From an uncultured Gardnerella sp. (GTDB taxonomy: Bacteria > Actinomycetota > Actinomycetes > Actinomycetales > Bifidobacteriaceae), in contig CAMXWX010000020.1 of the NCBI GenBank assembly GCA_947252975.1, forward strand, positions 1-16,440: a stretch of DNA of 16,440 nt, in the 5' to 3' direction. Numbering within the stretch: the first letter of the stretch is position 1; every line of letters starts with the position of its first letter. A program made the translations under genes and the position numbers. The notes under the pieces were generated by a model. That model had not been told where the DNA came from. It was given only the letters and a program-made list of their open reading frames with translations, and ran no database searches. Shown here in pieces: positions 1-6,666 of this stretch.

Positions 1-1338
1 GATGCAGCAAAATTAATGCGTTACGTAGATGCTGCTAATACTCGCGGTATTACGCATAGACGCATCACTCCTGAAACTATTGCTAGGCTTGAAGATGGAA
101 CCCCAGTTATTGCAGGTTGGCAAAATGGCGATGTTGCCAGCGATGATACAAATATTGCACTTGATAAAGTTCAGCTTTTAACGCTTATTGCATCTTGCAC
201 AGATATTGACACCGCTCTTAAAGCTGCTATTAACACATGGGGTGTAGAAAAGTTATCTGCGCTATTGCCTTTTATGCAAAAAGCCGCTATTCCTGCTTCT
301 ACGAGATCTTTGCCATCTTGGAATAAAAAAGTTTTCCAAAATCTTTGCAATAAGCTAAGTGAAACAGTTGCTTTAAGCACAGATGAAGAAGATTATGATA
401 CTGTGCGTTTAGCTCGTTTCAATATACGTTTCTTTGTTAGCTTAGTTCTTTCAATTGTTGCTGTTGCTGTTATCGCTACACAGTGGCATCCTCAGGAAAT
501 ATTTGCTGCCTTGCGTCACGCAGATAATGTAATGGTATTTATGTGCTTTGCTTGCAGCATGTTTGCTTGGATTGGATCTGCAATTACTCTCGGCTCATTC
601 ATGGATGATCAAAAACCTTCTGCACATGTTTTGTTTGCATCTCAAGCAGCTTCTGGTTTCACAGCAGTTTCTATGCCTGCTGGTGTTGGTCCTGCATTTG
701 TAAATATGCAATTATTAAAGAAAAACGGGTACACCCCAGCTCAAGCTACAGCAATTACTAGTGCAGTATGGCTTATTCAAGCATTAATGACAACTTTGGT
801 ATTACTTTCTATAGGCGTTTTCACTGGTAAAAATGTGCTTTCTGGAATGATTCCTACTCATATGCTCATTACTTTCATTGGAATAATCACTCTTATAGTT
901 TGTGTTTTAATGGTTATCCCGTCCGCTCGTAAAACAATTCGCAAACATTATTTGCCAATATTATCTGATTACGGTCGTCAAATTAAGGAACTTATTTCAC
1001 ATCCTATGCAACTTATTGCGGGCTCTTTCGGTGCTATTGTGCTTGTTTCATGCATTGGATTGGGTTATTGGATTTCTTTACTTGCATTTGGATATTACGC
1101 AAATCCTTGGGAAACAATCTTACTATTCTTACTTGCTAACGCTGCTGGATCGGCAGTGCCTACACCAGGCGGCTTGGGTGCTGTCGAAGCTTCTCTTACT
1201 TTCGCTTTTACAACTGTAGGTGTTCCTCCAACAGTTGCTTTGTCTGCCACCCTTCTGTATAGACTTATGTTCTACTGGTTAAGAATTCCGTTAGGCGCGT
1301 TTGCAATGAAGTGGCTTAGCAATAATGAGCTTATATAA
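1..1338 (+). CDS. Lysylphosphatidylglycerol synthase TM-family (flippase-like) membrane protein, 5'-truncated by window edge
   Basis: The reading frame is open from base 1, so this is the C-terminal part (about 445 residues) of a longer protein; the ATG at 16 is probably internal. The first ~110 residues are soluble and look like the end of a kinase-like C-lobe: a GITHRRITPETI segment resembles a degenerate catalytic loop, followed by LDKVQLLTLIA. From about residue 140 there are six or seven hydrophobic segments. The segment PTPGGLGAVEAS, about 55 residues from the C-terminus, is the hallmark PxPGGxGxxE motif of the LPG_synthase_TM/UPF0104 family. Actinobacterial members often fuse such a soluble domain to this membrane domain. 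The family includes the flippase part of MprF, but the substrate here cannot be inferred; aminoacylation of lipid is not implied because no synthase domain is visible. Family call is firm, function is not. Confidence 0.85.
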   Translation, partial: DAAKLMRYVDAANTRGITHRRITPETIARLEDGTPVIAGWQNGDVASDDTNIALDKVQLLTLIASCTDIDTALKAAINTWGVEKLSALLPFMQKAAIPASTRSLPSWNKKVFQNLCNKLSETVALSTDEEDYDTVRLARFNIRFFVSLVLSIVAVAVIATQWHPQEIFAALRHADNVMVFMCFACSMFAWIGSAITLGSFMDDQKPSAHVLFASQAASGFTAVSMPAGVGPAFVNMQLLKKNGYTPAQATAITSAVWLIQALMTTLVLLSIGVFTGKNVLSGMIPTHMLITFIGIITLIVCVLMVIPSARKTIRKHYLPILSDYGRQIKELISHPMQLIAGSFGAIVLVSCIGLGYWISLLAFGYYANPWETILLFLLANAAGSAVPTPGGLGAVEASLTFAFTTVGVPPTVALSATLLYRLMFYWLRIPLGAFAMKWLSNNELI

Positions 1339-1375
1339 GTGAGATTTACAAACATTTGTGTATTTTTATTAGCAA

Positions 1376-1409
1376 ATATCGTATCTGATTTAATACGAGT
1401 ATGTTTTAA
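1376..1409 (+). terminator. Candidate weak terminator after the flippase-like gene
   Basis: Nine-pair AT-rich stem, 1376-1384 against 1393-1402, with one bulged G at 1399 and an 8-nt loop, followed by GTTTTAAAT. It lies 38 bp past the stop codon. The stem is weak because it is mostly A:T, so termination may be partial. Confidence 0.4.
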
Positions 1410-1467
1410 ATAAAAAATAACAAAAAATAAATAAAAATATTAAGAAAAAATGCAAAAATGGCTACAT

Positions 1468-1497
1468 TTGTAGGGAAAATGTACTAGTATCTAGTAT
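1468..1497 (+). promoter_or_regulatory. Candidate promoter of the HU gene
   Basis: A TTGTAG box (1468-1473) lies 18 bp before TAGTAT (1492-1497). The TAGTAT is the second copy of a tandem 7-bp repeat, CTAGTAT CTAGTAT (1484-1497). A strongly A-rich tract (about 1407-1458) lies just upstream and could act as an UP-like element. The -35 match is poor and the call rests on position and context. Confidence 0.45.
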
Positions 1498-1503
1498 GAA
1501 CGT

Positions 1504-1522
1504 GACCTTTGAAGAGAAGGTC
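1504..1522 (+). promoter_or_regulatory. 5'-UTR hairpin ahead of HU
   Basis: Perfect 6-bp inverted repeat GACCTT / AAGGTC (1504-1509 and 1517-1522) with a 7-nt loop. If the promoter call is right, it sits at or near the 5' end of the HU transcript and 9 nt ahead of the AAAGGA ribosome site at 1532-1537. A role in protecting the message from 5' decay is an inference. Confidence 0.4.
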
Positions 1523-1543
1523 CCCTGACACAAAGGATGCTGC

Positions 1544-1825
1544 ATGGCATACAACAAGTCTGATCTCGTTTCTAAGATCGCACAGAAGTCCAACCTGACC
1601 AAGGCACAGGCCGAAGCCGCCGTCAACGCATTCCAGGATGTGTTCGTTGAGGCTTTACAGTCCGGTGAAGGTTTGAAGCTTACTGGTCTGTTCTCCGCAG
1701 AACGCGTAAAGCGTGCTGAGCGCACTGGCCGCAACCCGCGTACCGGTGAAACAATCAAGATTCCAGCTTCTTACGGTGTACGTATTTCTGCTGGCTCCTT
1801 GTTGAAGAAGGCTGTCACTGCCTGA
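1544..1825 (+). CDS. hup: DNA-binding protein HU
   Basis: A 93-residue histone-like protein, the usual length for HU. It acts as a dimer that bends and compacts chromosomal DNA. The N-terminal helices start MAYNKSDLVSKIAQKS, and the DNA-binding arm is visible at residues 62-75 (GRNPRTGETIKIPAS), with the intercalating proline at residue 65. The protein ends shortly after the arm and has none of the long Lys/Ala-rich tail seen in mycobacterial HupB. The ATG at 1544 is preceded by AAAGGA at 1532-1537. The gene is single, with its own promoter-like region, and ends in a strong terminator shared with rel. Its codons are visibly richer in G and C at the third position (AAG, GCC, AAC, CTG) than those of all neighbours, which fits codon selection in a highly expressed gene rather than transfer. 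Confidence 0.97.
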   Translation: MAYNKSDLVSKIAQKSNLTKAQAEAAVNAFQDVFVEALQSGEGLKLTGLFSAERVKRAERTGRNPRTGETIKIPASYGVRISAGSLLKKAVTA

Positions 1826-1880
1826 AATTAAGCGTTTTTCGTATTTATTACATTAAACAAATACTATTTGCGCAAAAACG

Positions 1881-1916
1881 AAGATGGGCACTCCAAAGCT
1901 GGGGTGCCCATCTTTT
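1881..1916. terminator. Bidirectional terminator between hup and rel
   Basis: A 14-bp stem (1881-1894 against 1901-1914) with one G:T wobble (T1892 with G1903) and a 6-nt loop, AAAGCT. TTTT follows on the plus strand. On the minus strand the hairpin is followed by CGTTTTTGCG. It lies between two convergent genes and its edge touches the rel stop codon at 1915-1917. It is one of the two strongest hairpins I saw in the window. Confidence 0.9.
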
Positions 1917-4266
1917 ATAAATCTCCTCGTTCCATTTTTCGCAAACGCGGCTCTGCGCTATCTTTTGCTCCCGTAATGCGGTAAACGTCAAAAACGCCTT
2001 CAATTTTACGGATAGCAGCAAGTAGAGTTGCTAAGTGCTGAGGATCTGCCATTTCAAAGGTAAATTGACTTGTTGCAACACGGTCATCGCCTGTAGCAAT
2101 AGTTCCGGAAAGAATATTTACTCCATGATCTGAAAGAACGCGAGTAACATCCGAAAGAAGATGTTGTCGATCCAATGCTTCAACTTGGACCTTAACCAAG
2201 AACAAGCCTTTATCGCTAGTCCATTGAACAGGAATAACGCGCTCTGATTGAGTTTTTTGCAAATCGAGCATGTTCTGGCAGTCAGTCCTATGCACAGACA
2301 CACCTTGGTTTCGTGTTATAAAACCAATAATCATATCTCCTGGAACTGGCATGCAACATTTTGCAAGCTTTACCCAAACGTCTCCAACACCCTTAACTGA
2401 TACTCCCAAAGCGCCGTTAGACTTATGGCTGCGCTCAACATGACGTAAAGGCAATGCTTCTTGTTCTACTTCTTCTGCAACTTCATCAGCGCCCGCATCT
2501 TTTACTAAACGCGAAATAACATTCTGTGTAGAAACTTGGCCTTCGCCAATAGCCGCATATAAAGACTCAACATTAGTAGGCAAATTCAATTCATCAGCAA
2601 CGCCAATTAATGCCTGCTGCGTCATCAAAGTAGTTAAAGGCAAGTTACGTTTACGCATAGCGCGAGTTAGCTCATCCTTGCCCTCTTCAATCGCCTCAGA
2701 GCGGCGTTCCTTGCTAAACCATTGACGTATTTTATTTCGAGCACGAGGAGATTTTACAAAACTCAGCCAATCGCGTGATGGTCCAGCTGTATCCGACTTT
2801 GAAGTAAGTACCTCTACAGTGTCACCGTTTGAAAGCTTCGTATCAAGAGGAACTAAACGTCCATTTACACGAGCACCCATCATGCGATGACCAACTTCAG
2901 TATGCACAGAATATGCAAAATCAACAGGAGTTGCATCCTGCGGAAGCGCAACAATACTCCCCTTTGGAGTAAAAACATAAACTTCAGAAGCACCAAGATC
3001 TTGCTTTAATGAACCTAAGAATTCATCTGAATCTGGAGTCTCACTAGTCCAATCAGCAAGCTGTTGAATCCACTTAAGATTATCTGCTTCGCTAAGCTCT
3101 TTTTTGTCATCAATATTATTTTCGCGTTTTAAATCATCATTATCAGGCTTACTTAAAGCGCGACCAGCCTGACCATTAGCTTTGTACTTCCAATGCGCTG
3201 CGATACCAAATTCAGCACGCCTATGCATATCCCATGTGCGTATTTGAATCTCTACTGGCTTTCCACCAGGGCCTACAACTGTAGTATGCAAGCTTTGATA
3301 CATATTCAACTTTGGAGTTGCAATGTAATCCTTAAAACGTCCTGGAACAGGGCTCCATCGAGCATGCACTGCACCTAATGCTGCATAACAGTCACGAATA
3401 GAATCGACTATTATTCTCACGCCAACTAAATCGTAAATATTAGCAAAATCATGACCTCGAACGATCATCTTTTGGTAAATAGAGAAATAATCTTTTGGTC
3501 GACCTTTTACTGATGCTTTAACGTGTTGTTCTGCAAGATCTGCATTAATTTCTTCAAGAATTTGTCGTAAATAAACTTCGCGCTGACCTGCTCTACGAGC
3601 AACTAAAACAACAATTTCATTATAAATTTTTGGATACAGTACTTTAAAACTCAGCTCTTCAAGTTCAGTTTTAATTGCATTCATACCTAAACGGTTAGCA
3701 AGAGGCGCATATACGTCAAGAGTTTCTCTTGCTTTTTTATGTGAACTTGATGGCTTAACATACCTCCAAGTGCGAGCATTGTGCAAACGATCCGCAAGCT
3801 TTACTACAAGCACTCGCACATCGCGGCTCATTGCAACAACCATCTTACGAATAGTTTCTGCTTGAGCACTTTCGCCATATTCCATGTTGGATATTTTTGT
3901 AACACCATCTACAAGACCTGCTACAGTATCGCCAAATTCAGCTCGACATTCTTCTAGCGTGTAATCTGTATCTTCTACAGTGTCGTGTAATAATCCTGAA
4001 GCAACAACAATTGGTCCCATTCCAAGATCTGCAAGAATTTGAGCTACAGCAAGAGGATGAATAATGTATGGCTCACCAGATTTGCGTCTTTGACCTGTAT
4101 GCTGCTTTACAGCACGATCATAAGCTCTATGAAGAATGCTCATATCCTCATTAGGATGATGCCATTGGCACATGCTCAATATTGGCAATAATGGATTTCG
4201 AGAATCTTCGCTGATTTCACATCCGAGCCTATTGGATCCTTTTACATCCTCTTGAAGTTCACCCAT
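1915..4266 (-). CDS. rel: Bifunctional (p)ppGpp synthetase/hydrolase (RelA/SpoT homologue, Rel)
   Basis: 783 residues, the usual size for a long RSH protein, which makes and degrades the alarmone (p)ppGpp at starved ribosomes. The hydrolase HD domain (about 45-200) keeps its metal ligands: H70, H94-D95 in LLHDTVEDT, and D159 in KLADR. The synthetase domain (about 250-365) has the GRPKDYFSIYQKM segment, the RFKD motif at 310-313 and E339 in VEIQIRT. RFKD is the variant found in bifunctional enzymes rather than the ExDD of RelA-only enzymes. A TGS domain follows (about 427-490), then a helical region, a Cys-containing zinc-finger-like region (AKCCMP at 636-641, C663) and a C-terminal ACT domain (about 687-766). 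A strong AGGAGGTG at 4271-4278 fixes the ATG at 4266, giving a 41-residue extension before the conserved MSILHRAYD. Both activities are predicted intact. Confidence 0.96.
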   Translation of the reverse strand: MGELQEDVKGSNRLGCEISEDSRNPLLPILSMCQWHHPNEDMSILHRAYDRAVKQHTGQRRKSGEPYIIHPLAVAQILADLGMGPIVVASGLLHDTVEDTDYTLEECRAEFGDTVAGLVDGVTKISNMEYGESAQAETIRKMVVAMSRDVRVLVVKLADRLHNARTWRYVKPSSSHKKARETLDVYAPLANRLGMNAIKTELEELSFKVLYPKIYNEIVVLVARRAGQREVYLRQILEEINADLAEQHVKASVKGRPKDYFSIYQKMIVRGHDFANIYDLVGVRIIVDSIRDCYAALGAVHARWSPVPGRFKDYIATPKLNMYQSLHTTVVGPGGKPVEIQIRTWDMHRRAEFGIAAHWKYKANGQAGRALSKPDNDDLKRENNIDDKKELSEADNLKWIQQLADWTSETPDSDEFLGSLKQDLGASEVYVFTPKGSIVALPQDATPVDFAYSVHTEVGHRMMGARVNGRLVPLDTKLSNGDTVEVLTSKSDTAGPSRDWLSFVKSPRARNKIRQWFSKERRSEAIEEGKDELTRAMRKRNLPLTTLMTQQALIGVADELNLPTNVESLYAAIGEGQVSTQNVISRLVKDAGADEVAEEVEQEALPLRHVERSHKSNGALGVSVKGVGDVWVKLAKCCMPVPGDMIIGFITRNQGVSVHRTDCQNMLDLQKTQSERVIPVQWTSDKGLFLVKVQVEALDRQHLLSDVTRVLSDHGVNILSGTIATGDDRVATSQFTFEMADPQHLATLLAAIRKIEGVFDVYRITGAKDSAEPRLRKMERGDL

Positions 4267-4270
4267 TTGG

Positions 4271-4278
4271 CACCTCCT
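4271..4278 (-). promoter_or_regulatory. Strong ribosome binding site of rel
   Basis: On the minus strand this reads AGGAGGTG, four bases before ATG. It is near-perfect anti-SD complementarity and supports the long N-terminus over the internal Met42 start. Confidence 0.8.
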
Positions 4279-4344
4279 GGTACTTTTACTATCCTACCTG
4301 CAATTCGCTCAATACACTACAAAAACAAAAAATACATACAATAA

Positions 4345-4374
4345 ATCCGACTCAGTTTTAAAAACCGGTCGGAT
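4345..4374 (-). terminator. Candidate terminator or attenuator between dut and rel
   Basis: A 7-bp stem ATCCGAC / GTCGGAT (4345-4351 and 4368-4374) begins 13 nt after the dut stop codon. On the minus strand it is followed by a T-rich stretch (TTTATTGTATGTATTTTTTG). It would separate DUF4193-dut transcripts from rel. The T run is interrupted near the stem, so termination may be partial. The rest of the 121-bp gap holds no promoter I can call with confidence. Confidence 0.6.
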
Positions 4375-4387
4375 ATTTATAAAAAGA

Positions 4388-4867
4388 TTATTGTACGCCA
4401 GTGGAGCCAAAACCTTTATCAGAGCGATCAGATTCAGGTAATTTAGATGCGGGAATAAATTGTGCTTCTACATAACGTTGTATAACCATTTGAGCGATAC
4501 GATCACCTTTATGGAATTGCACTGTGTTCTCAGGATCTAAATTAATAAGAGGAACCTTAATTTCACCACGATACCCGGCATCAACTGTTCCAGGTGCATT
4601 TAGCACAGTCACACCCTGTTTTGCTGCTAAACCAGAACGAGGATGCACTAAAGCAACATAACCTGCAGGTAAAGCTATAGCAACTCCAGTAGGAACAAGC
4701 GCTCTCTGGAAAGGACGCAAGGTAAAATCTTGGGTAGTTCTTAAATCGGCACCTGCATCACCTGCATGCGCGTAGCAAAGCGGCTGTAATGTAGATGTTT
4801 CATCATCGAGATACTTAATTAATACCTCAACCTGTTCGGGGCCAGTATAGGTCTCGTCATATGCCAT
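4388..4867 (-). CDS. dut: Deoxyuridine 5'-triphosphate nucleotidohydrolase (dUTPase)
   Basis: 159 residues, a standard trimeric dUTPase that hydrolyses dUTP to dUMP and pyrophosphate, keeping uracil out of DNA and feeding thymidylate synthesis. All five family motifs are present in order: GDAGADLRT, PRSGLA, the VLNAPGTVDAGYRGEI segment with the uracil-binding hairpin and catalytic Asp, GDRIAQMVI, and the C-terminal P-loop-like GFGSTG. The ATG directly follows the TAA of the DUF4193 gene, reading TAAATG with no gap. An AAGGAG lies inside the end of the upstream gene (4880-4885), 12 nt from the start. The two are therefore very likely co-transcribed and translationally coupled. Confidence 0.97.
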   Translation of the reverse strand: MAYDETYTGPEQVEVLIKYLDDETSTLQPLCYAHAGDAGADLRTTQDFTLRPFQRALVPTGVAIALPAGYVALVHPRSGLAAKQGVTVLNAPGTVDAGYRGEIKVPLINLDPENTVQFHKGDRIAQMVIQRYVEAQFIPASKLPESDRSDKGFGSTGVQ

Positions 4868-5161
4868 TTAAGCTGCGCACTCCTTGCAAATAGGCTGACC
4901 ATCAGCATTAGTTTCAGCTAACTGGCTGCGATGCTTAACTAAGAAGCATTCAGAACAAATAAATTCATCGCCTTGCATAGGGATAACAGTTACGGATGCA
5001 TCTTCGTTACTTAAATCAGCACCTGGCAACTCGTAGTCTTCAGCAATAGCATTTTCATCATCGTCAATATCGCTGCTTGAATTTTGAGAACCTTTACTCA
5101 AAGCTTCCAACGACTCTTCGTCCTCATCTTTGCTACGAGGAGAATCATAATCCTGTGCCAT
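4868..5161 (-). CDS. DUF4193 family protein (Cys4, probable zinc-binding)
   Basis: 97 residues from the ATG at 5161 (MAQDYDSPRSKDEDEESLEAL...). The frame stays open further upstream to 5206, but the start at 5161 matches the usual N-terminus of the actinobacterial DUF4193 family and has AAAGGA just ahead of it. The middle is very acidic and probably disordered. The C-terminal third carries ICSEC and ICKEC, two CxxC pairs 22 residues apart, as expected for a small zinc knuckle. Function is unknown. The family is actinobacterial, and here it forms a tight pair with dut. Divergent from sepH. Confidence 0.9.
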   Translation of the reverse strand: MAQDYDSPRSKDEDEESLEALSKGSQNSSSDIDDDENAIAEDYELPGADLSNEDASVTVIPMQGDEFICSECFLVKHRSQLAETNADGQPICKECAA

Positions 5162-5166
5162 TATGG

Positions 5167-5172
5167 TCCTTT
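5167..5172 (-). promoter_or_regulatory. Ribosome binding site that decides the DUF4193 start
   Basis: Reads AAAGGA on the minus strand, 5 nt before the ATG at 5161. No comparable site precedes the upstream Met codons in the same frame. Confidence 0.7.
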
Positions 5173-5196
5173 CGTTTTTAAAGCTACTTACGCGCA

Positions 5197-5214
5197 TAGC
5201 ATACACGAATGCTA
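5197..5214. promoter_or_regulatory. Operator-like inverted repeat upstream of DUF4193-dut
   Basis: TAGCAT-N6-ATGCTA, a perfect 6-6-6 palindrome in the 158-bp divergent region between DUF4193 and sepH, 35 bp from the DUF4193 start codon. The spacing and symmetry suit a dimeric regulator. No regulator can be named from the sequence. Confidence 0.35.
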
Positions 5215-5319
5215 CCCCGTATATTACACATTTTTTATTTTAAATAAAATGGTAAAGAATGCAGTGTATGGACTAAAGTGTATAAATAGTATTGTTAAAA
5301 GCGAAGAAAGTGGTGCATA

Positions 5320-6528
5320 ATGCTTGAAAATCCGCCAAAAGAGGCGAGTTTCGACCATATTGACGCAGACGGTAATTTGATTTTCATTTGTGAAAACACG
5401 CCGTTACGTATTCAAGTGGACGACACGCTGGAACGCGCCATCGCTGGTTCACATAAAATTACGAGTAAAAACAGCGATGAACAGAACTCAGCAAACGCTG
5501 GCGCAAATTCTATGCAATCTAATGCAACATTGCCTATTTCGCAAATTCAGGCATTGATTCGCGCAGGAGTTGCACCTTCACATGTAGCACAAAGATACAA
5601 CGTTAGTGAAGCACAAGTTAGGCGTTTTTCTGCAGGCGTTGAAACCGAAAAGCAGTATGCAATTGAGCAGTTCCTTCTAGTACCTGCTCCTAAACAAAGC
5701 AATATGCGCACTATTGCAGATTTAATTGAAAGAACGTTAGCTAAAGCACATATTGGCATGGAAACAGTGCAATGGAAAGCAACGCGCAGAGGATTAGAGC
5801 CATGGCGAATTACTGCTACTTTCAAAACTGCTAGTCGCACTATTAAAGCTGAGTGGACATGGAACATGCATGACAACTCTGTTACATGCGCGAACCCTTC
5901 GTCTAGATTATTGCTTGGTGAAGATGTTAATGCAGCGGATACGTCTAAACAGTCTCCATATGGTGGAGCTTATAGAGACACTGTAAGCATTAATTTCCCA
6001 TTCAACACTGAAGAGCTTCCAGGAAATTCTATTCGTTCTGCCAGAATCGAACGAGCTGTTTCTCAATGGGAACTTAGAAACAGTGACAAACTTGCAGATG
6101 CACAAGCCCAATCTTCCTTCGAAAATCAGGACAATAATTCTGACATACAGCAAGTATTAGAAAAAGGCTATTCTAAGCGTTCTACTAAAACAAATACGCA
6201 ATTTATTAAAGAAGATAATTCTCAGCAGCCTTCGCTAATACAACCGGATGCTGAATTTATTAATAGAAACGAAACGAATAGCAAAATCGTCAATGAGTCT
6301 AATGAAGCACAAAAATCATTGGCTGCAAAAGTTCAAAATGCTGAAAAAGCAGATATTGTTAGTACGAATTTGCAAAAAAATGCTGCTGAAAGTAATCAAA
6401 ATTCTGCTAAAAATAATCAAGAAATTAATGCTAATGGTCAAGAAAAATCATCTTCTGAGCACAATAAACGTAAAGCTGGAAGAGCAGCAGTACCAAGCTG
6501 GGATGAAATATTATTTGGTGAAAGCTAA
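5320..6528 (+). CDS. sepH: Septation protein SepH (DUF3071)
   Basis: 402 residues. SepH is an actinobacterial cytoplasmic division protein that binds FtsZ and stimulates its assembly. The N-terminal DUF3071 domain (about 1-200) contains a helix-turn-helix at 73-103 (SQIQALIRAGVAPSHVAQRYNVSEAQVRRF region), followed by the EQFLLVPAPKQ and GLEPWRITATF segments typical of the family. Residues about 205-385 form a low-complexity linker rich in Asn, Gln, Ser and Lys. The extreme C-terminus has RAAVPSWDEILFG (388-400), which matches the short conserved C-terminal motif of SepH proteins. The ATG at 5320 follows AAGAAAG at 5304-5310, a modest ribosome site. It is divergent from DUF4193-dut, an arrangement that also places it near parC, as in other actinobacteria. 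Confidence 0.92.
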   Translation: MLENPPKEASFDHIDADGNLIFICENTPLRIQVDDTLERAIAGSHKITSKNSDEQNSANAGANSMQSNATLPISQIQALIRAGVAPSHVAQRYNVSEAQVRRFSAGVETEKQYAIEQFLLVPAPKQSNMRTIADLIERTLAKAHIGMETVQWKATRRGLEPWRITATFKTASRTIKAEWTWNMHDNSVTCANPSSRLLLGEDVNAADTSKQSPYGGAYRDTVSINFPFNTEELPGNSIRSARIERAVSQWELRNSDKLADAQAQSSFENQDNNSDIQQVLEKGYSKRSTKTNTQFIKEDNSQQPSLIQPDAEFINRNETNSKIVNESNEAQKSLAAKVQNAEKADIVSTNLQKNAAESNQNSAKNNQEINANGQEKSSSEHNKRKAGRAAVPSWDEILFGES

Positions 6529-6567
6529 ATAAGAAGTTTAAAAATAAATTTTTCGCTTATTGACAAT

Positions 6568-6609
6568 ATGTGTGACACTCTTAGTAAAATTTGAGTGTCA
6601 CACATTTTA
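6568..6609 (+). terminator. Rho-independent terminator after sepH
   Basis: Perfect 13-bp stem (6568-6580 against 6593-6605) with a 12-nt loop, followed by TTTTATTT. It lies 39 bp after the sepH stop. The flanking phosphodiesterase gene is convergent, and the minus-strand side lacks a clear T run, so its main user is sepH. Confidence 0.88.
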
Positions 6610-6666
6610 TTTGCTAAGTTGTGATTTATAAAAACATTTTCAATACTAGAAGCAAAAACTCACTAA

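Noticed and set aside
1915..4266. A synthetase-only RelA or a hydrolase-dead Rel
   Set aside because: The HD metal ligands are all present and the synthetase carries RFKD, so a bifunctional enzyme is the better call.
5162..5206. Longer DUF4193 N-terminus starting at 5206
   Set aside because: The extra 15 residues do not match the family, lack a ribosome site and would run through the palindrome at 5197-5214.
6248..6532. 94-codon frame overlapping the end of sepH
   Set aside because: It is a Lys/Leu-rich shift of the AT-rich sepH linker; sepH keeps its conserved tail in the other frame.
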